From Streptomyces sp. 6-11-2 (GTDB lineage Bacteria; Actinomycetota; Actinomycetes; Streptomycetales; Streptomycetaceae), in contig NZ_BJOR01000001.1 of assembly GCF_006540305.1 (NCBI RefSeq), positions 1,302,001-1,366,000 of the forward strand: DNA of 64,000 nucleotides. The letters run 5' to 3'. A program made the translations under genes and the position numbers. The stretch's first letter is position 1. Each line of letters starts with the position of its first letter. A model generated the notes under the pieces. That model saw only the letters and a list, made by a program, of their open reading frames with translations. It did not search any database and was not told the DNA's origin. Of this stretch, positions 15,824-25,603 are shown piece after piece.

Positions 15824-15861
15824 GTGCGCGGACCAGGGCCGGTCGGCCCTGGTCCGCGCAC
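15824..15861. terminator. Terminator of phosphoketolase gene, containing a DosR-like dyad
   Basis: A perfect 17-bp stem (15824-15840 with 15845-15861) with GGTC loop lies 54 bp after the phosphoketolase stop and 54 bp before the response regulator start. Its core GGGCC-GGTC-GGCCC (15836-15849) has the same layout as the other island dyads, so it may double as an operator for the regulator gene. Confidence 0.75.
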
Positions 15862-15914
15862 ACCCGGGATGGGATCCTGCCGGCCGCCCCGCGCGCCGGA
15901 CGGCGACGCCGGGG

Positions 15915-18299
15915 TCAGCCGTCCCAGGACCAGTCCGCCACCTCGGGCAGGTCCACGCCGTGCTCCCGGATCCAGGCGTGGTGGCGCAGCCGGGTGTCCT
16001 CCATCCGCTGGCGGACGGCCGCGGCGCGCACCGCGAGGCCGGGGACGCGGTCGATGACGTCCATGACCAGGCGGTAGCGGTCCAGGTCGTTGCTCACCAC
16101 CATGTCGAACGGCGTGGTCGTGGTGCCGATCTCCTTGTAGCCGCGCACGTGCAGGTGGGGGTGGCCCGCCCGGCGGTAGGCGAGTCGGTGGATCAGCCAC
16201 GGGTAGCCGTGGTAGGCGAAGATCACCGGCTTGTCCCGGGTGAACAGCCCGTCGTACTCGAAGTCGGTCATCCCGTGCGGGTGCTCCCCGCTGGGCAGCA
16301 GCCGGGCGATGTCCACGACGTTGACCACGCGCACGGCCAGGTCGGGCAGGTGCCGGCGCAGCAGCTGGGCGGCGGCCAGCACCTCCTGGGTCGGCACGTC
16401 GCCCGCGCAGGCCAGCACCACGTCCGGTTCGCGGTTGCCGTCCTCGGTGCCGGCCCACTCCCAGATGCCGGCGCCGCGCGCGCAGTGCACCGTGGCCTGC
16501 TCCATGGAGAGCCAGTCGAAGCAGGGCTGCTTGCCGGCGACGATCACGTTGACGTAGTCGCGGCTGCGCAGCGCGTGGTCGGCCACGGAGAGCAGGGTGT
16601 TGGCGTCCGGCGGGAAGTAGACCCGGACCGCTTCGGGGCTCTTGTTCAGGATGTGGTCGACGAAGCCGGGGTCCTGGTGGGAGAAGCCGTTGTGGTCCTG
16701 GCGCCACACGTGCGAGGTCAGCAGGTAGTTGAACGAGGCGATGGGGGCCCGCCAGGGCAGCCGGCGGGTGGTGCGCAGCCATTTGATGTGCTGGTTGACC
16801 ATCGAGTCGACGATGTGCACGAAGGCCTCGTAGCAGGAGAACAGTCCGTGCCGGCCGGTGAGGAGGTAGCCCTCCAGCCAGCCCTGGCAGGTGTGTTCGG
16901 ACAGGATCTCCATGACCCGGCCGTGCGGGTCGAGGTGCTCGTCCACCGGCAGGGTCAGTGCCTGCCATGCCTTGCCGCTGGCGCCGTAGACGGCCTGGAG
17001 GCGGTTGGAGGCCGTCTCGTCCGGGCCGACGAGCCGGAAGTCGCGCCGGTCGGTGGTGGCGGCCATGACGTCCTCGAGCAGGTCGCCGAGGACACGGGTG
17101 GGTTCGTGGAGGGTCGCGCCGGGCTTGTCGACCTCGACGGCGTACTTCTCCAGCGGGGGCAGGGGCAGTTCGCGCAGCAGGAGCCCGCCGTTGGCGTGCG
17201 GGGTGGCGCCGAGCCGGCGGGTGCCGTGCGGGACGCAGGAGAGCACGGCGGGGCGCGGGGTGCCGTGCTCGTCGAACAGTTCCTCGGGGCGGTACGAGCG
17301 CAGCCACCGCTCCAGCTGCCGCAGGTGCTCGGGATTGTCCCGGACACCGGCCAGCGGGACCTGGTGGGAGCGCCAGGTGCCCTCCACGGGCAGCCCGTCG
17401 ACCTCGGCGGGTCCGGTCCAGCCCTTGGGGGTGCGCAGCACGATCATGGGCCAGCGGGGCCGTTCCGTGGCACCGTCGGTGCGGGCGGCGCGCTGGAAGG
17501 CGGCGATACGGTCGAGCGCGGTGTCCATGGCCGCGGCCATGGCGCGGTGCACGGCGGCCGGGTCGTCGCCGGTGACGTGGATCGGGTCGTGGCCGTAGCC
17601 CCTGAGCAGTTCGTCGAGTTCCGCCTCGGGGAGGCGGGCCAGGACGGTCGGGTTGGCGATCTTGTAGCCGTTGAGGTGGAGGATCGGCAGGACCGCTCCG
17701 TCGTGGACCGGGTCGAGGAACTTGTTGGAGTGCCAGGACGCGGCCAGCGGGCCGGTCTCCGCCTCGCCGTCGCCGATCACGCAGGCGACGACCAGGTCCG
17801 GGTTGTCGAGCGCGGCGCCGTAGGCGTGCGAGAGGGAGTAGCCGAGTTCGCCGCCCTCGTGGATGGAACCCGGTGTCTCGGGGGCGACGTGGCTGGGCAC
17901 CCCGCCGGGGAAGGAGAACTGCTTGAACAGCCGCGCCATGCCGGACGTGTCCCGGGTGATGTCCGGATAGGTCTCGGTGTACGAGCCCTCCAGCCAGGAG
18001 TTGGCGAGCACGGCGGGCCCGCCGTGCCCCGGACCCCAGATGCACACGGCGTTCAGGTCACGGGCCTTGATGACGCGGTTGAGGTGGGTGTGGACCAGGT
18101 TGAGGCCGGGCGAGGTGCCCCAGTGGCCGAGCAGGCGCGGCTTGATGTGTTCCGGGCGCAGCGGTTCGGCCAGCAACGGGTTGCCCATGAGGTAGATCTG
18201 GCCGACGGAAAGGTAGTTCGCGGCGCGCCAGTGGGCGTCCAGCGTCGCGAGCTCCTCCTCCGTGAGCCCGGCGGCTGCCTGCTGCGTCTCGACGGACAT
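15915..18299 (-). CDS. xfp: Xylulose-5-phosphate/fructose-6-phosphate phosphoketolase
   Basis: This 794-residue ThDP enzyme matches the family length. Signatures include [52 protein letters not shown] and the ThDP site [20 protein letters not shown] with Asn in [12 protein letters not shown] late conserved block reads [17 protein letters not shown] ([16 protein letters not shown]). It cleaves xylulose-5-P or fructose-6-P to acetyl-P, which acetate kinase could turn into ATP under oxygen limitation. ATG 18299 has GGAAGG nearby. Transcription would run on towards the response regulator unless stopped by the hairpin at 15824. A weak DosR-like half-match lies ~93 bp upstream (18392-18405). Confidence 0.95.
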   Translation of the reverse strand: MSVETQQAAAGLTEEELATLDAHWRAANYLSVGQIYLMGNPLLAEPLRPEHIKPRLLGHWGTSPGLNLVHTHLNRVIKARDLNAVCIWGPGHGGPAVLANSWLEGSYTETYPDITRDTSGMARLFKQFSFPGGVPSHVAPETPGSIHEGGELGYSLSHAYGAALDNPDLVVACVIGDGEAETGPLAASWHSNKFLDPVHDGAVLPILHLNGYKIANPTVLARLPEAELDELLRGYGHDPIHVTGDDPAAVHRAMAAAMDTALDRIAAFQRAARTDGATERPRWPMIVLRTPKGWTGPAEVDGLPVEGTWRSHQVPLAGVRDNPEHLRQLERWLRSYRPEELFDEHGTPRPAVLSCVPHGTRRLGATPHANGGLLLRELPLPPLEKYAVEVDKPGATLHEPTRVLGDLLEDVMAATTDRRDFRLVGPDETASNRLQAVYGASGKAWQALTLPVDEHLDPHGRVMEILSEHTCQGWLEGYLLTGRHGLFSCYEAFVHIVDSMVNQHIKWLRTTRRLPWRAPIASFNYLLTSHVWRQDHNGFSHQDPGFVDHILNKSPEAVRVYFPPDANTLLSVADHALRSRDYVNVIVAGKQPCFDWLSMEQATVHCARGAGIWEWAGTEDGNREPDVVLACAGDVPTQEVLAAAQLLRRHLPDLAVRVVNVVDIARLLPSGEHPHGMTDFEYDGLFTRDKPVIFAYHGYPWLIHRLAYRRAGHPHLHVRGYKEIGTTTTPFDMVVSNDLDRYRLVMDVIDRVPGLAVRAAAVRQRMEDTRLRHHAWIREHGVDLPEVADWSWDG

Positions 18300-18447
18300 C
18301 GGGTTTCCTTCCGGGGCGGGACAGCGGTCGGGGGTACCGCGTGCCGGTGGCACACGCTCCCACCCTCCATGCCCCGCCCGGGTACCCGACAGGGCCGTTC
18401 GGGTCACTCCTCGGAGCGGGCCGCCGGAACGCCGGAACGCCACGCCA

Positions 18448-18509
18448 CCGGGCCGCTCACGGTCCTGGGATCAGACCGCCGGGCCGCTCACGGTCCTGGG
18501 ATCAGGCCG
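18448..18509. repeat. 31-bp tandem duplication at gene 3' end
   Basis: Two 31-bp copies (18448-18478 and 18479-18509) differ at one base and share ccgggccgctcacggtcctg. The second copy contains the stop codon (18502-18504) of the CBM2 membrane protein, so its 3' end has been duplicated outwards. Confidence 0.9.
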
Positions 18510-20058
18510 TCGCGCAGCTGTGGCCGTTGAGCGTGAAGTCGTACGGCGTGGAGTTGTGGCCGTGCCAGGTGCCGAGGAAGCCGAAGGACAGGGTGCCGTT
18601 CGCGGGGACGGACTTGTTGTACTCGGCGGCGGTGGCGGTGACGCGGGAGCCGTTCTGGGCCACGGTCGCGTCCCACATCTGACCGACCTGCTGCCCGTCG
18701 GGGAAGGACCAGGCGACGCGCCAGGTGTCCAGGGAGCGGGCGGTGGTGACCGTGACCTTGGCCTGGAAACCGTCGGTCCACTGGTACGTCAGGTCGTAGT
18801 CGACCCGGCAGGCCCCCGGCCCGCCGCTCCCCTGCCCGCCCGTCGCCGGGTCGCCCGCCCCTGGCCCGTCCGTCGCGGGATCGGGCGAGTCGCCCCCGTC
18901 GGCGGTGGCCGAGGCGGTTCCCTGCGGCTCCGGGTCGGGGTTCTCACGGCCGGACCGGGTCGCCGCGCCGCTCGCGGACGATTCGTGGGCCGCGGACACC
19001 GAGGCCGCCACGGACGCGGACGGCAGGGGGTCGGCGGCGGGCGGGGCGGCGACCGGGTCGTCGGCCTGGCGGCCGTCGGCGACCGGCTGACGGCCGGCCT
19101 CACCGTGCGCGGCGTCGTTCGCGGAGCCGTCGAACGGCATCATGGACACGGCCAGCGCCAGCCCGGACAGGGCGACCGCCGCGGCGAGCAGGCCGCCGCG
19201 CACGACCCGCGCCCGAGCGGCGCCCTCCTGCGGCTCCCCGCCGGTGCCGGCCGCCGCGGAGCGGTGGGCGCCGAGGCGCACCTCGGCGGCCCGGCGGCGG
19301 CGCTCCAGGTAGGCCAGGCCGCCCCAGCCGATGACGCCGCCGGCCAGTGCGGCGGGCAGTCCGCCGCCGTGCGGCCGCAGGCAGGCGGCGGCCTGGGCGC
19401 ACCCCTCGCAGGTGGCGAGGTGCCGGGAGAGGTCCTCGGGGGTCTCGGCGGCGGACGCGGGACGGGTGACCGCGTCCAGCAGCCCCGCGTAGCCGCGGCA
19501 CTCCGCGTCCATCGGGGTGTCGAGGTGGTTGCGGCGGCAGCGGTCCCGGAACAGGGCCCGCACCTGGTCGAGTTCCTCGGACACGAGCGCGGGGTCGAGG
19601 CCCAGCCGGCGGGCCACCACGGTCGACGGCAGCGCCTCCACCTCGGCCAGCCACAGCAGCGCGGCGTCCGGTTCCTGGAGGTCCCGCAGGGTGCGCAGGG
19701 CGAGCGGGCGGTGCGGCGGCGGGCCGCTCCAGCGGGCGGCCTTGTCGGAGTTGAGCCACAGCCGAAGGTCCGGGGCGAGCCGGTCGCCGAGCCCGCCGGC
19801 CTCCCAGGTCGCGGCGGTGGCGCGCACGGCGGCCAGCGTCAGCGGGATCGCGGGCAGCCGGGGCGTACGGCGGCCCCGGGACGCGCCGGCCTCGGCGGCC
19901 CGTACCTCGCGCACGCCCGCCGCGAAGGCCTCCGCGGCCAGTTGCCCGGCCGCGCCGGAGCCGGCCGTGCACAGGTCGGCGTAGGAGAGCACGGCGTCCC
20001 AGCACTCGGCAAGCAGCGCGGCCTCGGTCGCGTCCTGGGGGCTCGGCAGGTCGGGCAT
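18502..20058 (-). CDS. Membrane protein with sigma-4-like/zinc N-terminus and extracellular CBM2 cellulose-binding module
   Basis: This 518-residue protein has an unusual layout. Residues ~95-180 resemble a sigma region-4-type helix pair (LWLAEVEALPSTVVARRLGLDPALVSEELDQVRALFRDRC). Next is an anti-sigma-type zinc motif, His213-x3-Cys217-x2-Cys220, then a probable transmembrane helix at ~286-307 (VVRGGLLAAAVALSGLALAV), an Ala/Pro/Asp-rich linker, and a C-terminal CBM2 (~415-518; Cys417, W residues, Cys515). If oriented as predicted, the zinc part is inside and the cellulose-binding module outside. Likely a surface sensor or anti-sigma-like factor; no partner sigma gene is adjacent. Start ATG 20058 is adopted. 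Confidence 0.8.
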   Translation of the reverse strand: MPDLPSPQDATEAALLAECWDAVLSYADLCTAGSGAAGQLAAEAFAAGVREVRAAEAGASRGRRTPRLPAIPLTLAAVRATAATWEAGGLGDRLAPDLRLWLNSDKAARWSGPPPHRPLALRTLRDLQEPDAALLWLAEVEALPSTVVARRLGLDPALVSEELDQVRALFRDRCRRNHLDTPMDAECRGYAGLLDAVTRPASAAETPEDLSRHLATCEGCAQAAACLRPHGGGLPAALAGGVIGWGGLAYLERRRRAAEVRLGAHRSAAAGTGGEPQEGAARARVVRGGLLAAAVALSGLALAVSMMPFDGSANDAAHGEAGRQPVADGRQADDPVAAPPAADPLPSASVAASVSAAHESSASGAATRSGRENPDPEPQGTASATADGGDSPDPATDGPGAGDPATGGQGSGGPGACRVDYDLTYQWTDGFQAKVTVTTARSLDTWRVAWSFPDGQQVGQMWDATVAQNGSRVTATAAEYNKSVPANGTLSFGFLGTWHGHNSTPYDFTLNGHSCATA

Positions 20059-20273
20059 GGGTCTCCTGCATCCACGGGCGAGGTCAACTCTCTGCGCTCA
20101 GGGAGAAGTTGGGGGGAACCTCGCGGCAGAGCACGAGCTTTTCACGCCTTTGACACAACTGACAAGCCACGTATGCAATTGTCGTGACGGATCCCGTGGT
20201 CCTCAACTCCGCTCCGTAGTACGGACTGAAGTCCCCATTCGACTCACGGGACCCGAAAACGCACCGCGGAGGA

Positions 20274-21614
20274 CTACCGCGCCGCCGCCTCGGTCTCCTG
20301 GGGCGTCTCCTCCGCCGCCGGCAGGCTGTCCATGAAGGAGCTGACCGAGAAGACCGCGTTCCCGGGGCCGGCCGGGCCGTAGCCGGGGGGCGAGGAGAGG
20401 CCGAAGTCGTCCATCGTGGCGCGGTAGGCCTCAAGCAGCCGGATGTGGTACTCCAGCGGCGCGCCCTGCGGGTTGGCCTTGCCCAGCGGGGTGGTGGGCT
20501 CCGGGCACCAGGTGGTGAAGCGGGGCGTGATGCCGTGCGACATGAAGAAGCGCAGGCCCTCGGTGGTAGACGCGATGGCCTCGTCGACGGTGGTGAAGCC
20601 GAAGGGCTCGGCCATCTCCACGCCCGCCACGAAGTTGGGGATCACATTGCGCGCGCCGAACACCTCGGCGGAGTCCAGGATGCGGCGGTGCCACTCGTCG
20701 CGGCCGACGTAGCGCTCCTTGCCCGGGCAGTACAGCTCGAACAGACGTCGGTCCCACACCTCGAAGTTGGGGTGGTAGATCTGCACGCCGTAGTCCTTGA
20801 ACCGCTGCACGTCCGGCTTCGGCAGCGCCTGCGCGACGACCTTGCCGATCCAGCGGCCCGGGAAGCGCTCCTCGATGGCCTTGGCGTAGTGGCCGTAGAA
20901 GTCGGCCTCGTCGCGGCCCGCCACCTTGGAGGTGACGGCGCCACCGGTGAGGGTGTAGGCGGTGGACGCCTTCTGGGTGTCGTACCGGTCGATGATCTCC
21001 AGCGCCTCCAGGACCGCCTCGACGTCCTTGACGCCGGTGTAGGGCCGGCCGGCCGCCTTGTGCTGGCGCCAGTTGTGGTTGATGTCGCAGTACTGGCACT
21101 CCTCCTTGGCGCCGAAGTACTGGCAGACGCGGAAGACGGTGAGGTAGATCAGGTAGCCCCACTGGATGGTCGGGGCGACCTCCATCACGGACTTCCCGTT
21201 GGACAGCTTGTGCCGGTAGTACTCGGGCATGGGCGGCACACCGACGTCGGCGATCCGCTTCCCGTCGAGGTAGAGGCCGAGCAGCCCCTCGTCGTCGGCG
21301 GCCACACGGTACGGCGAGGCGGGATTCACCCGTACGGAGACGACGGTCCGCCGCAGGTCGTACGGTCCGCCGGTGAGGATGATCTCCTCCGGCGGCCGCC
21401 GCAGCGCGGCCTCCCCCAGCTCGGGCAGGGTGCCGTGGTCGAAGGAGAAGATGAAGTACGACTTCGGCTTGACCTCGCCGCTCTCGTTGTCGCTCAGCGC
21501 GGACGGGTCGAAGGCCACACCGCCCCGGAGCAGGTCCTCCTTGAAGACGGCCTCCCGCGGCACGTGCGGGAAGCGCTCCATCAGATCCTCGACCAGCTCG
21601 GTACGGCTGTCCAT
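20274..21614 (-). CDS. Radical SAM protein with CX8CX2C cluster motif
   Basis: This 446-residue protein has three clustered cysteines in VCQYFGAKEECQYCDINHNW (spacing C-x8-C-x2-C), a plausible radical SAM [4Fe-4S] site with wider first spacing than the usual CX3CX2C. Downstream are YTLTGGAVTSK (a GGE-like SAM-binding segment) and barrel-type strands (YGVQIYHPNFEVW; TPRFTTWCPEP). An N-terminal ~170-residue domain precedes the motif. ATG 21614 has GGGAGGAG at good spacing. It is divergent from aldO. The substrate is unknown; no precursor peptide or recognisable partner was seen nearby. A Streptomyces-conserved enzyme by my recollection. Confidence 0.82.
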   Translation of the reverse strand: MDSRTELVEDLMERFPHVPREAVFKEDLLRGGVAFDPSALSDNESGEVKPKSYFIFSFDHGTLPELGEAALRRPPEEIILTGGPYDLRRTVVSVRVNPASPYRVAADDEGLLGLYLDGKRIADVGVPPMPEYYRHKLSNGKSVMEVAPTIQWGYLIYLTVFRVCQYFGAKEECQYCDINHNWRQHKAAGRPYTGVKDVEAVLEALEIIDRYDTQKASTAYTLTGGAVTSKVAGRDEADFYGHYAKAIEERFPGRWIGKVVAQALPKPDVQRFKDYGVQIYHPNFEVWDRRLFELYCPGKERYVGRDEWHRRILDSAEVFGARNVIPNFVAGVEMAEPFGFTTVDEAIASTTEGLRFFMSHGITPRFTTWCPEPTTPLGKANPQGAPLEYHIRLLEAYRATMDDFGLSSPPGYGPAGPGNAVFSVSSFMDSLPAAEETPQETEAAAR

Positions 21615-21734
21615 GCCGTTGACTCCTCCCGACTCGCGTGTACGACTTCTCACGGTATGCCTACGCTCGCGCGCGGGTCGTGCCGGGTCCCCCGCACGGA
21701 CGCCGTGAACCACTGCCCGGCGGCCGTCGGGTAG

Positions 21735-23454
<1,720 letters not shown>

Positions 23455-23612
23455 GGCCCGACGGTTCCGCAGGTCACGCGGGCCGAACCAGTCACGGCGC
23501 TCGTACGCTGCGCACTGTAGGAGTTCACGCCATGGACAGTGGGCGTCACTGGGCGTGACCCTGGGTGCCCTCGCGGGGTTGGGAAATTCAGCGGACTCGG
23601 GGGGTACCTGCC

Positions 23613-24461
23613 ATGACCGAAACCACCAGCACCAACACGGCCACGACCACCGGCGAGCCCGAACCGTCGGACAGCATGAAGGCGTTCGGGGCGGCACACA
23701 AGGCCTTCCGCAAACGGGCGGGCTTCACCCAGGAGGACTACGCCCCGCTCGTCGGCTACCAGCCGGGGACCGTGGCCTCGATCGAACAGGGGCGACGCTT
23801 CCCGCCCCGCGTGTTCGTCGAGCGCGCGGAGGAGGTACTGGACGCCTTCGGCGCGCTGAAGGGCGTGTACAAGCACGTCGGCCGGGAGAAGGGGCTGGCG
23901 TCCTGGTTCCGCCAGTGGGCGGAGCTGGAGGAGCAGGCGATCAGTTTGTACACCTTCGAGAACCGGCTGGTGCCGGGACTTTTGCAGACGGAGGCGTATG
24001 CGCGCACCTTGTTTGACGAACAAGTTCCCGTGCTGACCGACTCCCAGGTCGAAGCTCAGCTCGCTGCTCGGGAGGAGCGCCAGCGCCTGTTGGTGGAACG
24101 GCCCAACACGGCGTACAGCTTCATCGTGGAGGAGTACGTCATCCACCGGGCGACCGGCGGCCCGGACGTCAGGCGCGAACTGATCGACCACATGCTGGAG
24201 GTCACGAAGCCTCGCAACATCGAGCTGCAGTTGCTGCCCTTGGCGCTGGGCGCCCACGCAGGTATGGCCGGTCCCATCCAGTTGTTGGAGGCCCCGGAGC
24301 ACGAGTGGTTCGCGTACTGCGAAGGACAGCGAAGCGGCCAACTCCTCGTGGACCCGAAATCGATCAGTGTGCTCCACATGCGTTATGCGAAACTGCGCTC
24401 ACAGGCTCTTTCTCCGGGCGACACCCGGAACCTGCTGGAGCGAACGCGAGGAGCGCTATGA
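23613..24461 (+). CDS. XRE-family regulator with DUF5753 (WhiJ/Scr1-like)
   Basis: This 282-residue protein has an N-terminal helix-turn-helix (AFGAAHKAFRKRAGFTQEDYAPLVGYQPGTVASIEQGRR) and a C-terminal DUF5753 domain (WAELEEQAISLYTFENRLVPGLLQTEAYAR ... ISVLHMRYAKLRSQAL). In Streptomyces these WhiJ-like regulators pair with a small DUF397 protein encoded just downstream, as here (ATGA overlap), and are thought to repress until countered by it. Likely a developmental or antibiotic-related regulator; targets unknown. Confidence 0.93.
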   Translation: MTETTSTNTATTTGEPEPSDSMKAFGAAHKAFRKRAGFTQEDYAPLVGYQPGTVASIEQGRRFPPRVFVERAEEVLDAFGALKGVYKHVGREKGLASWFRQWAELEEQAISLYTFENRLVPGLLQTEAYARTLFDEQVPVLTDSQVEAQLAAREERQRLLVERPNTAYSFIVEEYVIHRATGGPDVRRELIDHMLEVTKPRNIELQLLPLALGAHAGMAGPIQLLEAPEHEWFAYCEGQRSGQLLVDPKSISVLHMRYAKLRSQALSPGDTRNLLERTRGAL

Positions 24462-24643
24462 GCACCGATGAACTGGCCTGGTTCAAAAGCAGCTACAGCA
24501 GCAGCGGGGACGGCGACTGTGTCGAGGTGGCCGCCTGCCCCGCCGCCATCCATGTCCGCGACTCCAAGAACACCGCCGGTGCTCAGCTCACCCTCTCCCC
24601 CACCGCCTGGTCGGAGTTCACAGGGTTCGCCGCGCATGAGTGA
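24458..24643 (+). CDS. DUF397 small protein
   Basis: This 61-residue protein has the family signature WFKSSYSSSGDGDCVEVA and IHVRDSKN, ending in the typical W-x-x-F (AWSEFTGF). It overlaps the XRE gene by ATGA and is proposed to act as the antagonist of that regulator. The last 8 bp overlap the start of the hydrolase gene, so all three are co-translated. Confidence 0.95.
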   Translation: MSTDELAWFKSSYSSSGDGDCVEVAACPAAIHVRDSKNTAGAQLTLSPTAWSEFTGFAAHE

Positions 24644-25409
24644 CCTCTGCTTCGACGTGTCCGGCAGCGGGCCCGTGCTGCTCGTCATCCCCGGTGGGGC
24701 CGGGCATCCCATGGGGCTGGACCGGATGGCGGCGCGTCTCGCCCAGCGCTTCACCGTCGTGACCTACGACCCGCTGGGCCTCGCCCACGGACGACTCGGG
24801 CAGCCCGTCAACGACCAGCGGGTCGAGGAGTGGAGCGACGGGGCACGCCGGGTGCTCGACGAGGTCCTGCCCGACGGGGAGTCGGCCTACGTCCTCGGCA
24901 CCAGTTCCGGTGGCATCGCCGCACTGGACCTGCTGGCCCGTCACCCCGGACGGCTGCGGCACGTCGTCGCGCACGAGCCTCCGAGCGTGGCGGCACTGCC
25001 GGACGGGGCACGGCAGCGGGAGCGGTTCCAAGAGGTGTACGACACGTACCGCGCGGCGGGCCCGCAGGCCGCGGGAGCGCGGCTCGCCGTCGTGCTGGAG
25101 GAACGGGAGGCGGGAGAGGACGGCCGGGACGGCCAACCCCTCTCCCGTGATGGCGAGTTGTCCTCCCCGATGGCGCTCTTCCTCGCCCATGTGCTCATTC
25201 CGTTCACTTCCCACGTACCGCCCGCGGTCCCTCCCTCGGCGCCTCTCACACTCGCTGCCGGCGTCGACTCACGAGGCCAACTCCTGCACCGCACCGCCGC
25301 GTTCCTCGCCGAGCGGTACGGCGCCGGCTTCGCGGAATTCCCCGGTGGACACATCGGCGCCGTCCAGCACCCTGAGGCGTTCGCGGACCGCCTTGTGGGG
25401 TCCTGGTAG
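24636..25409 (+). CDS. Alpha/beta hydrolase
   Basis: This 257-residue protein has a nucleophile elbow GTSSGG (Ser in VLGTSSGGIAALDLLARHP), an oxyanion-region start LLVIPGGAGHPMGLD, and a late catalytic His in FPGGHIGAVQHPEAF. The acid residue is not certain. Its start lies 8 bp inside the DUF397 gene, which ties expression to the XRE–DUF397 pair. Substrate unknown; the class covers esterases, peptidases and lactonases. Confidence 0.88.
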   Translation: MSDLCFDVSGSGPVLLVIPGGAGHPMGLDRMAARLAQRFTVVTYDPLGLAHGRLGQPVNDQRVEEWSDGARRVLDEVLPDGESAYVLGTSSGGIAALDLLARHPGRLRHVVAHEPPSVAALPDGARQRERFQEVYDTYRAAGPQAAGARLAVVLEEREAGEDGRDGQPLSRDGELSSPMALFLAHVLIPFTSHVPPAVPPSAPLTLAAGVDSRGQLLHRTAAFLAERYGAGFAEFPGGHIGAVQHPEAFADRLVGSW

Positions 25410-25603
25410 TCCTCGCCGAAAAAGCACCGGAGCAGCGTCAACGTCGATCCACTCCCGACACGCAGCCCCTCTCTGTCACCGTGATCACAAAATGATCTCT
25501 TATGGGCGTTTAATAAGGTTTGTCGCTTTTTAGCCCGTCAGGTGTACGGCCGCGCGCTCGCACGCGAAGTGCCTCGCCGTGAGAGAAGGGGTTTGACCCG
25601 TAG

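Noticed and set aside
18318..18331. GGGAC-AGCG-GTCGG as a DosR-like site for phosphoketolase
   Set aside because: Two mismatches and too close to the ribosome binding site; kept only as a weak remark for 18392-18405.
15684..18530. 948-codon plus-strand open frame
   Set aside because: Antisense to phosphoketolase; composition typical of shadow frames.
20140..20180. TTGACA-like promoter facing right
   Set aside because: It points into the 3' end of the radical SAM gene; spacing to a -10 is poor.
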